From the NCBI GenBank assembly GCA_020310875.1, contig CM035415.1, forward strand, positions 195,840,932 through 195,904,931: DNA of 64,000 bases. Direction: 5' to 3'. Of this stretch, positions 47,801-57,499 are shown piece by piece; position 1 is the first letter of the stretch; every line of letters starts with the position of its first letter. The position numbers were made by a program, and so were the translations under genes. The notes under the pieces are model-generated. The model was not told the DNA's origin and made no database searches. It was given only the letters and a program-made list of their open reading frames with translations. Origin of the DNA: Ceratopteris richardii. Its lineage: Eukaryota; Streptophyta; Polypodiopsida; Polypodiales; Pteridaceae.

Positions 47801-50800
47801 TGTGGTTATTACCGACGATTTATACACATGTATGCTGTCATTGCAAAGCCCATGTACGGACTTCTGACAAACTTTGAGTGGACGGATGAATGTGAGAATT
47901 CCTTCCAGGAGCTTAAACGAAGATTGTGTTCAGCACCAATCTTGACCACACCAGATTGGAATAAGCCATTCCACGTTCATGTTGATGCATCCAATTATGC
48001 TATTGGATGTGTGCTCGCACAACCTACTGGTGAAGGTAATATGGATCTTCCAATTGCCTATGCTAGTAGACAATTGAATGCGGCTGAACGGAATTACACC
48101 ACCACAGAGCGCGAAGGATTAGGCATGGTATATGCAGTCAAGAAATTTAGACACTATTTGCTTGCAAATAAGTTTAAATTTTTTACTGATCATCAGGCAT
48201 TGTTATATCTTGTAAACAAGCCATGCAATACAGGAAGATTAGTGAGATGGTTTCTCTTGCTAATGGAATACGATTTTGAGGTTGTGGTAAGGAAAGGTAG
48301 GACTCATTTGAGAGCAGATCACCTCTCTAGGCTCACATCGGGAGAAGCCCCACAAGGAGTGTCAGATGACCTTCCTGATGCTTACTTGTTTAATTTGGAA
48401 GTTATACCGCAGTGGGCTAAGCCATTGGTACCAGTATTGACCTACGGGCCTAATCATCCAGTCGTAAATACACGGAATAGAGAGGTTGTAAAAGCCCAGA
48501 AGTACCACATCATGGCAGGAAGCATGTACAAGCACACAGATCAAGGGATCTTGGCTTGTTGTGTAGAAGAGGATGAGTACGCTAAATGGTTGCAATTAGC
48601 ACATGTAGGTGCGTTAGAGCAACACCATTCAAAGCAACGAACCTTACAGACTCTAAAGAGATTCGGAGTGCATTGGCCAACTATGGAAGCGGATGTCCAC
48701 AAGTTGTGCAAGGAATGCCCAATCTGTTGCACTAAACCACCTGTGGAACATGCCACTCTCTATCAAGTATCCATTGCGCCAGATTGGAGCGAACCACTAG
48801 TATCATTCCTGAGGACAAACACATTCCCTCCAGACATGACTCTGGCTAGGAAAAGGAGTTTAGAACAAGAAGCCTTGGATTACTCACTCATTGGTGATAT
48901 TCTATATAAGCGCGGTAAAGATGGTTACCTGAGATTGTGTGTCCATGAAAGTGAGTATCTTAAGATCTTAGAAACTGCTCACCAAGGTGTAGCAGGAGGA
49001 CATTTTGGACCGGATCGGGTGATCAAGGCAATTCTATTTGCGGGTTTCTGGTGGCCGACCCTTCACATGGATGCACATACCTATGTGAAACGGTGCGATG
49101 TATGTCAGAGGACTCAGTATCCTATACGCAAAGATGAGATGCCACTGAAACCTATGATGGGTGGACGTGCATTCTCTAAGTGGGGAATAGACTTCGTAGG
49201 TCCTATTAATCCCCCAGCTAAGGGTTCTCATGCGGAATACATCATTGTTGCGACAGATTATCTCACCAAGTGGGTAGAGGTAAAGGCTACGACAAAGAAC
49301 GATGCTCAAACAACTGCAAAATTCTTGTTTGAGAATGTATTCACAAGATACGGGCTACCTATAGAGCTTGTAAGTGATAGAGGCACTCATTTCTTGAACG
49401 AAGTGATTGAAAATCTACTCCAAGAATTCTTGGTAATACACAAGAAGTCTGCCCCTTATCACCCTCAAGCTAATGGACAAGCTGAGAGCACTAATAAGAT
49501 CTTATGCAATGTACTGACGAAATTAGTGAACACTAAACGCTCTGATTGGGACAAGCAGCTACACCATGTTGTTTGGGCATACCGAGTTGCCTACAAAACG
49601 GTACTCCAAGCCACCCCCTTTCAGATGGTATTCGGTCAAAACGCTGTGCTACCCTTGGATTTCCTGATTCCTACGTTGAAAGTAGCACAAGAGCACGAAT
49701 GGACAGGCCATGAACTCTCCTCTAGGATTTTTGACCTTGAACGATTAGGAGAAACACGACTGAGAGCCGCTGCAGGAATATATGCAGCCAAGAAGAGACA
49801 GAAGGCATACTTTGATGCCCACGTAAAGGATAAGGGTTTGAAAGCAGGAGATCTAGTTTTAGTTTATACACTGAAACAACATGCAAGGAAGCTAGAAAAG
49901 AGACGCTACGGACCAATGATCATCAATAGGATCTCCACGAGTGGTGCAGTACAATTAGCCACATTAGAGGGTGATGTTCTCCCTAACTATATTAGCGGTT
50001 GTAGAGTCAAGTTGTATCAGGAACCCCTCACGGAGGAAATGCTCAGCCGACTCAATACTGCTAAGAAACGCAAAGAGGAAGAAAAGCGCATTCGAGAAGA
50101 GGCTCAAGCAGAAGCTTTAGAACGCATCAGAAGGATGAAGCTAAGAAGGCAAGGTAGAGATCAGACTAGAGCAAATGACTATGCAGATCAAGGATGTCCC
50201 ATGGCCATGTGTGAAGTTGCAGGAACAAGCTCGCATAGAATAATCGATAGACGTCCTTTCATAACCATAGATATGGGACGAGGAAAGAGTGCAAGAACCG
50301 TAAGAGCCTTGATTGACTCAGGAGTAGCCACTAGTGCTGTTAGAGTGTCTTACTGTCAAGAGTTGCAGTTAACTGTCAATCCTGTGGAAGCATATCTCAT
50401 AGGATTGGGAGGCGTGGAAACCCCTTGCAAGGGCGAGGTGGAACTTCCCCTCTACATTCATGATGAGGCAATGACAGTTAAAGTACTGGTGTGTCAGGAT
50501 GAGGATCTCACTGAACCTCTTGTCCTGGGTCAAGATTGGATCTATGACCAAGCAGTCAATTTAAACCTAAGAAGTGGACTTCTCCAGGTTTGGATCAATC
50601 ATAGTCGAGTTACAGTAGAATTAGACAATGGAGCACTCAAGGAACTAGGAAAGGCACAGACTCCTGGTCCTTCCAGGGGTACACATGAAGATGACCATGC
50701 TGTTCTTGTCCAAAACTATGTGTTGCAGAGGAATGATATTCGCCAAAAAGGAGTCAGGAATGCAACGGAACTCCCTTCTTTTCCAAAGGCCAGAAGGAGG

Positions 50801-51370
50801 CAGCAACCCAAGGTGGATCAAAGGCAGAAGAAGCAGAGTACTACCTATGTCCGAGATCAAAAGTACCTGCTCAACAAAATGTCCCAGAAAATAAACCATG
50901 TGTGGGTGCGGAAAGGCGAACAACCGGTTGCACCATCGTCAATGACACGGGCGAAGTTTCTTATTAATAACCCACAACATGACATTAATAAGAAGTCTTG
51001 CAAAAATTCTCCTGCTAATGTGAAATCTATTTGGGTGCCCAAGAAGTCGATGAAGGCTAGCCCACAATCAAGACAAATTTGGGTGCCTAAGGCTTGCTTG
51101 AGGGCACAAGTAGCTACGTCGAGGCCACAACTTAAACAGCATAACGCAGCTACGCATACTGCCCGTATTCACTCGTTCTCAACGCTCAAGAACACACCAA
51201 GACCCAAGAGCATGCATGTAATCAATTGTAAATGGGTCCCTAAAAAGCCTCATTTTCAAACCGCGACACCGAGAAAGCTCTCTAGAGTCTCTACGAAACC
51301 GAAAGCAAAGCCCATCCACTGCATTTGGCAGCCTAACACCTGTCATAAACCCCCCGACCCCAATTTGTAA
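41882..51370 (+). CDS. gag-pol: gag-pol polyprotein of element D (3162 codons, one internal TGA)
   Basis: One frame from the conserved MNLRSGRHLA start to TAA at 51368, broken only by TGA at 47285, a C-to-T change of the CGA seen in C. Approximate residues: capsid-like gag domain 335-500; CX2CX3HX4C zinc knuckles at 558, 755 and 784, with a fourth, degenerate one near 583; proline-rich spacer 900-1090; retropepsin 1 with DSGAG (D1317) and ILGRPFM; RT from about 1740 with YVDD at 1889-1892; RNase H (D2035, TDHQAL, ADHLSRL); H2C2 module 1 (H2241, H2248, C2279, C2282); H2C2 module 2 (H2367, H2374, C2405, C2408); integrase core D2437, D2499, E2535 (exactly 35 residues between the last two); basic helical segment; retropepsin 2 (D2812, LVLGQDW); WVPK tail about 3005-3150. 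There is no chromodomain. It supplies particle, protease, RT and integrase; as written, the stop would end the product within RT. Confidence 0.95.
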
Positions 51371-51573
51371 ATTCATCCCCACTTGCTAACTTCATTAGTC
51401 TCCTAGGATTACCCAAGCATTAACCACACACACGTGCACCGAACACTTACTAACCCATTATTCGCTCCCGACCCTTATGTTAATATTGTGATGGGAACAA
51501 CGGTCCTCACTGGTCCTGTACAATATTAACACCTGTTTGTATATTCTCACAGAGACAGACAGCAAGAAGTAAA
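51371..51573 (+). promoter_or_regulatory. pol-ORF3 spacer of D with candidate splice acceptor
   Basis: A 203-bp spacer. TTTGTATATTCTCACAG ends at 51552; from 51553 seven stop-free codons lead in frame to ATG at 51574. The same layout occurs in C, and a similar one in B with a different sequence. ORF3 lies in a different frame from gag-pol, so it needs its own RNA or an internal start. Confidence 0.45.
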
Positions 51574-54500
51574 ATGGCAGATACAGTAGGAACTAGCTCC
51601 CAGGCAGGCTCCATCCCACAAGTGGTGGATATCGAAAGTCTTCCAGTCGAGGAGGAGTTAAAGGAAAGACCAGCGGCATTACGGGCATTGCACGCAATAC
51701 CAATTCAGAATCCCCCGCAAGGACACACAATGCCGGTGGGCAAAGCCTCACATTGGTTCAGTGATGTTGCTGGCCCCCTGGGTGAAGGCACGTATATGTG
51801 GGAATCCGAAGTCGAATTCAATGGACGATGGGGCCGATACCATTTCTTTACCAGGGAATTTGAAAGGCTGCAAAATAACGAAGGACTTAAGCCGATCTGG
51901 AAGAAGGCAGGGCTTTATGACTACTTCAAGTCCCAACTACCAAAGCCAGATTTCCTCAGATGCTCATATCTAATTAGTCCCCTCACCCCCAGCAAAGACA
52001 AGAAAGGATACAACTCCTTTGTGCTCCCATCACTCACAAGGGGCAACGAGCTGAAGCGTTTCCGCTTAACTATCAATCTGGTAAGAGAAGCACTCGACAT
52101 GCAGGGAATGCACATTCCAACAGAGAAAGAGACAATGGTTCCAGACAACATGAAGAACAGGAATCTGACAAAGCTGAAGGACATGGTTGCAATGACACCC
52201 ACGATCGCCATCCACTTACGTATGGTCATGCAACATTTCGCCTTCCCCGCGCAGGATAGATTCACAATGCCCCCCAAAAAGATTTGGTTTAGCCTCTACC
52301 TGGTGGATGCTTTTGAGTTGACCATCAATATGCCCCACTGGATTATCGACCAGATTCATATGGCTCATCAGAGATGGTATAAGAAGCAAAGATCTGTATT
52401 GTATGGTTGCTGTGCACTCACAAGAATTGTATACAGATGTCTCGCCTATGATGTACCGGTGCAAAGGGCTCTGATCTGGTCCAGAGCTCAGGAATTTCAA
52501 CGCAGATTGTCAGCTGTAGGGCCTCCCTCAAAGAAGATGCGAGGCACCGTCCAGATGCCTTGTGCACAAGCTCGCGGGGCAACCCTGACGCCTAAGACAA
52601 CCCCCAGACTCCCCCGACGAGTGCAACCGTTTACTATCAGGCTACCCAGGCACAGCACAGATGGCCCCAATCTTGTATTCCCACCAGTACCGACTGATCT
52701 GGAGTTCCCGCATGGGTTCACTCTAGAGGACTTAACTGACGAAGAAGTTGCAAGAATCATAGAAGCTGTAAATGCAGAAGTTGAAGAAGAGCAAGCCAGT
52801 GGACAGCAAACGGCCCCAGATCAAGCACAGCCTAGCCAACCAGACGTAGTCAACGTGGACACTGAAGAAGAAGCTCATGGGGAGACACAGGGCAGACACT
52901 CAGAAGCAGAAGAACAAGAGTATGATCCAGAAGCCCTACAAGTACTGGAAGGTGCCCCCGCCTACACTAGCGCATTAAAGAAGCTTTATGATACAATGAA
53001 CCGAGTTCAAGAGCAACACAGGCTCTCATTAGCTGCGGGTAAAGCTCTCATGAACCAAATTCTGGAGGAGGAAGGTGTGGACGAACAGTACTGTGCCACC
53101 TTGGAAATGATATCAGATGCTTTAGGAGTACCAGAAACGGTGCATACCGCACTAGTGCACTCACGAAGAACAGAGAGAAGATATGGAAGACGCCCCCCAC
53201 GCACGGGAAAACAAATGAATGTATTAGGATCAGGACCACAAGGCACACCCACAACCACTGGCACGGCACACACAGTTCACGCCACCGAGGAAGCCCACAC
53301 ATCGAGTGCACCCCCATCACCTCCCTTACCACCTTCTCCCCCAGATCGACCTCACTCACCTCCCTCTACCACTGTAACCTCCACTGTCACCACCTCTGAA
53401 ACCACTACACACACCAACGCACAAACCATCAGTCCACCCACGCACTCTACTTCCACTGAAAACACGAGTTTAACTACAACCACGATACACCTCACCACCC
53501 CGAGCACACTTCCTAGAAGTTCACAATTACACACACCTCTATACACATTCACAACCCTCACCGCTACCACAATCCCCATATTCACAGTCACTCCCACCAC
53601 GAACCCCACTTTCATGGAGGTATCACCCACCTCTGCACCTCTCCCATCCCCCATTTACCCACAATCTCCCATTCCCCCACCGCCCCCCTCACCCGTCCCC
53701 AGTACTGCATTCACAACCCCCTTTCCCTTTCCCTACCCCTCTGCATGCAATACTATTCCTCTCGGTAACCTATTTAATAATATGCATCAATGTATGGCCC
53801 AACTCCAGCAACATTACCAACACTTGGACGACCAACATACAAGGCTCTTCCAACGCCACGAAGATCTCCAAGAAAGATGTAGGGATCTTGAAGAGCAGAA
53901 GCAGCAATTAGAACAGCAGCACGTGACATTACAGGAGCAATACGCACAATTAGAAGCCAACCCACCTCAAACAGATGATGAAGAACGACGACATATGGAC
54001 GAGCTGCTCCATTCTCAGATCACAGAGAACATGAAACTTCGACGGAACTTGGGCCTCCTCCGCAAGCATATGTCGACCGTGTTAGAAGAGAATAAGAGAT
54101 TACAGAAACAGAACGAAGAAAACCTGGAAGCGGCCATGGAGGGTTCCCCACAAGAGATTGACCCAGAACGATTCAAGGTGATACCCTCTGAGAATATGCA
54201 GGTGGTGTTAGAAACTCATGCAGACTTAATGGAGGCCCATGCCGCTTTAGAAAAAGAAAGAGATGAGTTACGAAGACAATTGGCCACTCGACAAACAGAA
54301 CCCAGCCCGAGCATAACCGCAGCAGAAACAGCTGAAGAGGTCAGTAAACTCCGGGCCGAACTTGAGGAATTATGCAGCAAGGTTATGCAATATGAGCGTC
54401 AGCCCTCCCCTCTGGTAGACCCCGAGCCTGACGACCTGGTGCCAATTGAGGTAGAAGAAACATTTGAGGATCCCTATGTCCCGATGCCAACACCCGGAGG

Positions 54501-55719
54501 TAAGCGCACAGAACAGGGCATGGACACAATTGAGATCGAGGCACCGGAATGGATGCAAAAGTTAGAGAAAGTAGCCACGACGCATGATGACAGGGTGGCC
54601 GTCCAAATCGCATTGATGTCAAAATTGGAAGAAGTGGTAATAAAATCTGATTATTTCCAGAATCTTTCACACCATAGGTGGATCGGGCCATCGGATGATC
54701 TGTATGTACCTTTTTGCGTACTGATGGCGGATTATAATGCGGAGATCAAGCGCCACATCTCAAGGGAACCCACCTCTGCCACCCAATTTGCACCCGATGA
54801 CATCCCAGAGAGTGCCAAGCAAGGACATATCCGGCAACCAACATGGAGAATTCGACTGCTCGAAACCTATCCGGAAATGGTAAGAACGTGGAACAACATG
54901 CCATTGTACATCAAATATAATCCATGTTATTGCCCTGTGTTCCGAAGGAGATCCTGGCCGGAGTACACACATACAGTGCTGACGATTAAAGGATGCGAGA
55001 AGTGGCTAAATTACGTGTACTTCGCACCCCCTAAAGGCGCACCCACAATTGGCTATATGATTTCAACGATCCGGCATTGGGGGGCCCGTTTCAAGAATGT
55101 TCCTGATATCATGACTCAGATGTGCCTGAAAATTTTCGAACTTATGCTGGTCACCTTCAGGACCTTCAAAAATGTCAAGGAACCGCATCTCTCAGCACTA
55201 GGATTTAATGAAGGGAACCAGGATCTTGTATACGACATGCGCACAACTCCATCGATCAATGTTGTGTATGCATGGCACGCTCGCATCAAATATCTACCGG
55301 CTTGTTTCAAACAAACGTTCGAAGAGATGTTTGTCACGGGATTCTGGGAATATCATTCCGAGATATTCATTCCCAGACCATCCCATCTCTTGCAGTTGTT
55401 TGCATTGGAACAAGCTCTCCACTCCGAAAAGCTACGTATGCCACATCCAGAGGTTCCTGGGCCGGTAGACTGGGATGCTCTTCTGACAGATTTGGCCAAA
55501 GGGTTGCGAATTGCCGAACATCATTTAGCGCAGGACGTCGTTGAATACTACATCCAAAAAACCTCTCAACAAGGGTCTGTCAGGGACGACAGACGCGAGA
55601 GAGGGGGGGGTGTTGGAGCTGGAGCTGAAGGATTGACAAGACAAGGAAGCACAAGAAGAGAGTCCGAGAGAAGAGAAGGCCCAAGCAGACAAGGAAGTCA
55701 ACGAAGACCCGGCAAGTAG
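51574..55719 (+). CDS. ORF3 of element D, large coiled-coil protein of unknown function
   Basis: Intact, 1381 codons. N-terminal globular domain about residues 55-310 (HWFSDVAGPLGEGTYMW, MQHFAFPAQDRFTMPP, GCCALTRIVYRCLAYD); acidic stretch about 385-460; Pro/Thr/Ser-rich low-complexity linker about 575-720; long coiled coil about 740-945 (QERCRDLEEQKQQLEQQ, TENMKLRRNLGLLRKH, EKERDELRRQLATRQ); C-terminal globular domain about 990-1335 (KYNPCYCPVFRRRSW, FWEYHSEIFIPRPSHLLQLFA). I see no signal peptide, membrane helix or furin-like site, so it does not look like an envelope protein. The frame runs through the polypurine tract and 109 bp into the 3' LTR. Its position after pol is that of the extra 3' ORF of Athila-type elements, but I recognise no family. 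A structural or RNA-binding accessory role is only a guess. Confidence 0.9.
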   Translation: MADTVGTSSQAGSIPQVVDIESLPVEEELKERPAALRALHAIPIQNPPQGHTMPVGKASHWFSDVAGPLGEGTYMWESEVEFNGRWGRYHFFTREFERLQNNEGLKPIWKKAGLYDYFKSQLPKPDFLRCSYLISPLTPSKDKKGYNSFVLPSLTRGNELKRFRLTINLVREALDMQGMHIPTEKETMVPDNMKNRNLTKLKDMVAMTPTIAIHLRMVMQHFAFPAQDRFTMPPKKIWFSLYLVDAFELTINMPHWIIDQIHMAHQRWYKKQRSVLYGCCALTRIVYRCLAYDVPVQRALIWSRAQEFQRRLSAVGPPSKKMRGTVQMPCAQARGATLTPKTTPRLPRRVQPFTIRLPRHSTDGPNLVFPPVPTDLEFPHGFTLEDLTDEEVARIIEAVNAEVEEEQASGQQTAPDQAQPSQPDVVNVDTEEEAHGETQGRHSEAEEQEYDPEALQVLEGAPAYTSALKKLYDTMNRVQEQHRLSLAAGKALMNQILEEEGVDEQYCATLEMISDALGVPETVHTALVHSRRTERRYGRRPPRTGKQMNVLGSGPQGTPTTTGTAHTVHATEEAHTSSAPPSPPLPPSPPDRPHSPPSTTVTSTVTTSETTTHTNAQTISPPTHSTSTENTSLTTTTIHLTTPSTLPRSSQLHTPLYTFTTLTATTIPIFTVTPTTNPTFMEVSPTSAPLPSPIYPQSPIPPPPPSPVPSTAFTTPFPFPYPSACNTIPLGNLFNNMHQCMAQLQQHYQHLDDQHTRLFQRHEDLQERCRDLEEQKQQLEQQHVTLQEQYAQLEANPPQTDDEERRHMDELLHSQITENMKLRRNLGLLRKHMSTVLEENKRLQKQNEENLEAAMEGSPQEIDPERFKVIPSENMQVVLETHADLMEAHAALEKERDELRRQLATRQTEPSPSITAAETAEEVSKLRAELEELCSKVMQYERQPSPLVDPEPDDLVPIEVEETFEDPYVPMPTPGGKRTEQGMDTIEIEAPEWMQKLEKVATTHDDRVAVQIALMSKLEEVVIKSDYFQNLSHHRWIGPSDDLYVPFCVLMADYNAEIKRHISREPTSATQFAPDDIPESAKQGHIRQPTWRIRLLETYPEMVRTWNNMPLYIKYNPCYCPVFRRRSWPEYTHTVLTIKGCEKWLNYVYFAPPKGAPTIGYMISTIRHWGARFKNVPDIMTQMCLKIFELMLVTFRTFKNVKEPHLSALGFNEGNQDLVYDMRTTPSINVVYAWHARIKYLPACFKQTFEEMFVTGFWEYHSEIFIPRPSHLLQLFALEQALHSEKLRMPHPEVPGPVDWDALLTDLAKGLRIAEHHLAQDVVEYYIQKTSQQGSVRDDRRERGGGVGAGAEGLTRQGSTRRESERREGPSRQGSQRRPGK
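55597..55610 (+). other. Polypurine tract of D
   Basis: GAGAGAGGGGGGGG immediately before the 3' LTR; it codes for part of ORF3 (RERGGG). Confidence 0.92.
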
Positions 55720-56296
55720 GCCAACAATTTTTCAAGAAGAAGCACTTATGAACATTCACGCAGATTTAGCACTAAGGCAACCTTAATCTTTCAAAACCTC
55801 TACACCCATTAAAAGTGATTATCATCACTAAGCACCATTGTAAATATCATTTCATCTTTTTGTAGCTCCATTTTGTGCAAGCCAAGGAGTCCTTGAGCTT
55901 GAGAAGCATTAGAAGTATCTACCTGCCAAATTTCGTATTTTTTAGATATCGTTTGAGCCCTCAAATAAGCCCTGGAACCTAATTTTTAACTAGGCCGGAC
56001 ACTAGGTCTGGACAGGGCCAAAACTTAGCCAAAAACTATAAAAAGAGCTAGAGAGCTCATTTTGGGGGGGAGATTGTAATTAAAACGAACTTGTAAGAGC
56101 ATTTTGAAAGTAATCTAAAAGCTCCATTGATTCTCACTCTTTGTCTTGCCGTGTGTGTGCGTGTGTGTGTATGTGTGTGCATGCTTGTGTGCTTCTCACT
56201 CACGCACTTGTGCCGCCACTTGCTCAAGGTCTTCATACCATCCTCACGTCTTCCCGGATTGACATTAAAGGAGGTGCTACTCATCATTGAGCTACA
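55611..56296 (+). mobile_element. 3' LTR of element D (686 bp)
   Basis: TGTTGGAGC to GAGCTACA; two mismatches to the 5' LTR. It contains the last 36 sense codons and the stop of ORF3 (TAG at 55717). TATA box at 56037-56045. Confidence 0.97.
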
Positions 56297-56301
56297 ATAT
56301 G
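56297..56301. repeat. Target site duplication of D, right copy (ATATG)
   Basis: Second ATATG; the B LTR resumes at GTAACATAG. Confidence 0.97.
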
Positions 56302-56805
56302 TAACATAGAAAACCCCATTTTGTAATCCATAGCTCCATTTTGTGCAAGCCGAGGAGTCCTCGAGCTTGAGGAGCTTAGGTAGAACAAGCGTATCAATTT
56401 TCGTTATTTTTAGACATCGTTTACCCTTCCAAATAGCATCTAGGACCTAATTTTTAACTATGCCGGTCACTAGATGTGAAACCGGTCAAAACTAGTCTAG
56501 AAACTATAAAAAGAGCTAGAGAGCTCATTTTGGAGGTTAGCTTGTTGGAGTAGAGAAGAGCTTAGAGCTATTTTGAGCTTGTAATAGTGTTCTTGAGTAA
56601 TAGAGCTAATTTCCCACCTTCCATTGTGTCTTGCTTGTCTCTTCATTGTGTGTGTGTATGTGTGTGTGCATCTTGGTGCTTCTCACCTTCACTCTCACAT
56701 CATCTCACATTCACGATCTTCATATCACTCCTATCTCTTCCACGGATTGACAATTAAGGAGGTGAAGCTTCTTAACGTGGTTCTCACCATTGTGCTAGAG
56801 CAACA
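56302..56805 (+). mobile_element. 3' LTR of B, second part
   Basis: Matches 7512-8015 with three mismatches, ends GAGCAACA, and is followed by the target duplication ACATA. Confidence 0.95.
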
Positions 56806-56810
56806 ACATA
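56806..56810. repeat. Target site duplication of B, right copy (ACATA)
   Basis: Repeats 7362-7366 directly after the B 3' LTR. Confidence 0.9.
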
Positions 56811-56860
56811 CTACATGGAACAACCACCACAACAAGGGTCTGTCAGGGATGACAGACTCA

Positions 56861-56874
56861 AGAGGGGGGGGGAG
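56861..56874 (+). other. Polypurine tract of A
   Basis: AGAGGGGGGGGGAG lies just before TGTTGAAGCTC at 56875. Confidence 0.8.
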
Positions 56875-57499
56875 TGTTGAAGCTCAAGGTCAAGGAAAAA
56901 GCATGGAAGCACATCAATGACGTGGACACATAAGAAGAAGGAGCAAGTAGGGACCTCCAAGAAGCACCTATCAAATTTTCAGAAGAAATCCCTATTAAAA
57001 TAGTGATTTTTATCACTAAAAACCATTATAAATACCATTTTTCATTTTTGCAACTCCATTTTGTTCAAGTCAAGGATTCCTCAAGCTTGAGGAGTATTAG
57101 AACTATCATCCTACCAGTTTTCATAATGTTTAAACTCCGTTTGAGCCCCCAAATAAGCCCAGGAACCTAATTTTTAACTAGGCCAGACATTAGGTCTGGA
57201 CAAGGCCAAAACCACTCAAAAAACTATAAAAAGGGCTGGAGAGCTCATTTTTGAGGTTAGCTTGTTGTAGATTTCAGCTTTGTAAGAGATTTCTTTTGTA
57301 ATCGAAGCTTTCCATTGTTCCACTCTTTGCTCTTACCTTGTGTGTGTGTGTGTTTATGTGTGCATGCTTGTGTGCTTTCACTCACGCACTTGTGCCATCA
57401 CTTGCTCACGATCTTCATATCGGTCCTCACATCTCCACGGATTGACATTTATGAGGTGAAGCTCCTCACGTTGGTACTTGCCATTTTGCTAGAGTGACA
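56875..57499 (+). mobile_element. 3' LTR of element A (625 bp)
   Basis: TGTTGAAGCTC to GTGACA. The TATA box TATAAAAAG is intact here (57225-57233). It contains the perfect palindrome TCCTCAAGCTTGAGGA near 57077. Divergence from the 5' copy is about 7 percent in the part counted. Confidence 0.9.

Larger units (their letters stand above)
56806..56933 (+). pseudogene. ORF3 C-terminal remnant of element A
   Basis: The frame YYMEQPPQQGSVRDDRLKRGGG matches the ORF3 ends of D (YYIQKTSQQGSVRDDRRERGGG region) and B. It runs through the A polypurine tract into the LTR and stops at 56931. It shows that A belonged to the ORF3-bearing family and that B interrupted it. Confidence 0.75.

Noticed and set aside
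51574-55719. ORF3 as an envelope gene
   Set aside because: No signal peptide, transmembrane helix or fusion-like segment is visible; the protein is hydrophilic, with a coiled coil and a Pro/Thr/Ser linker.
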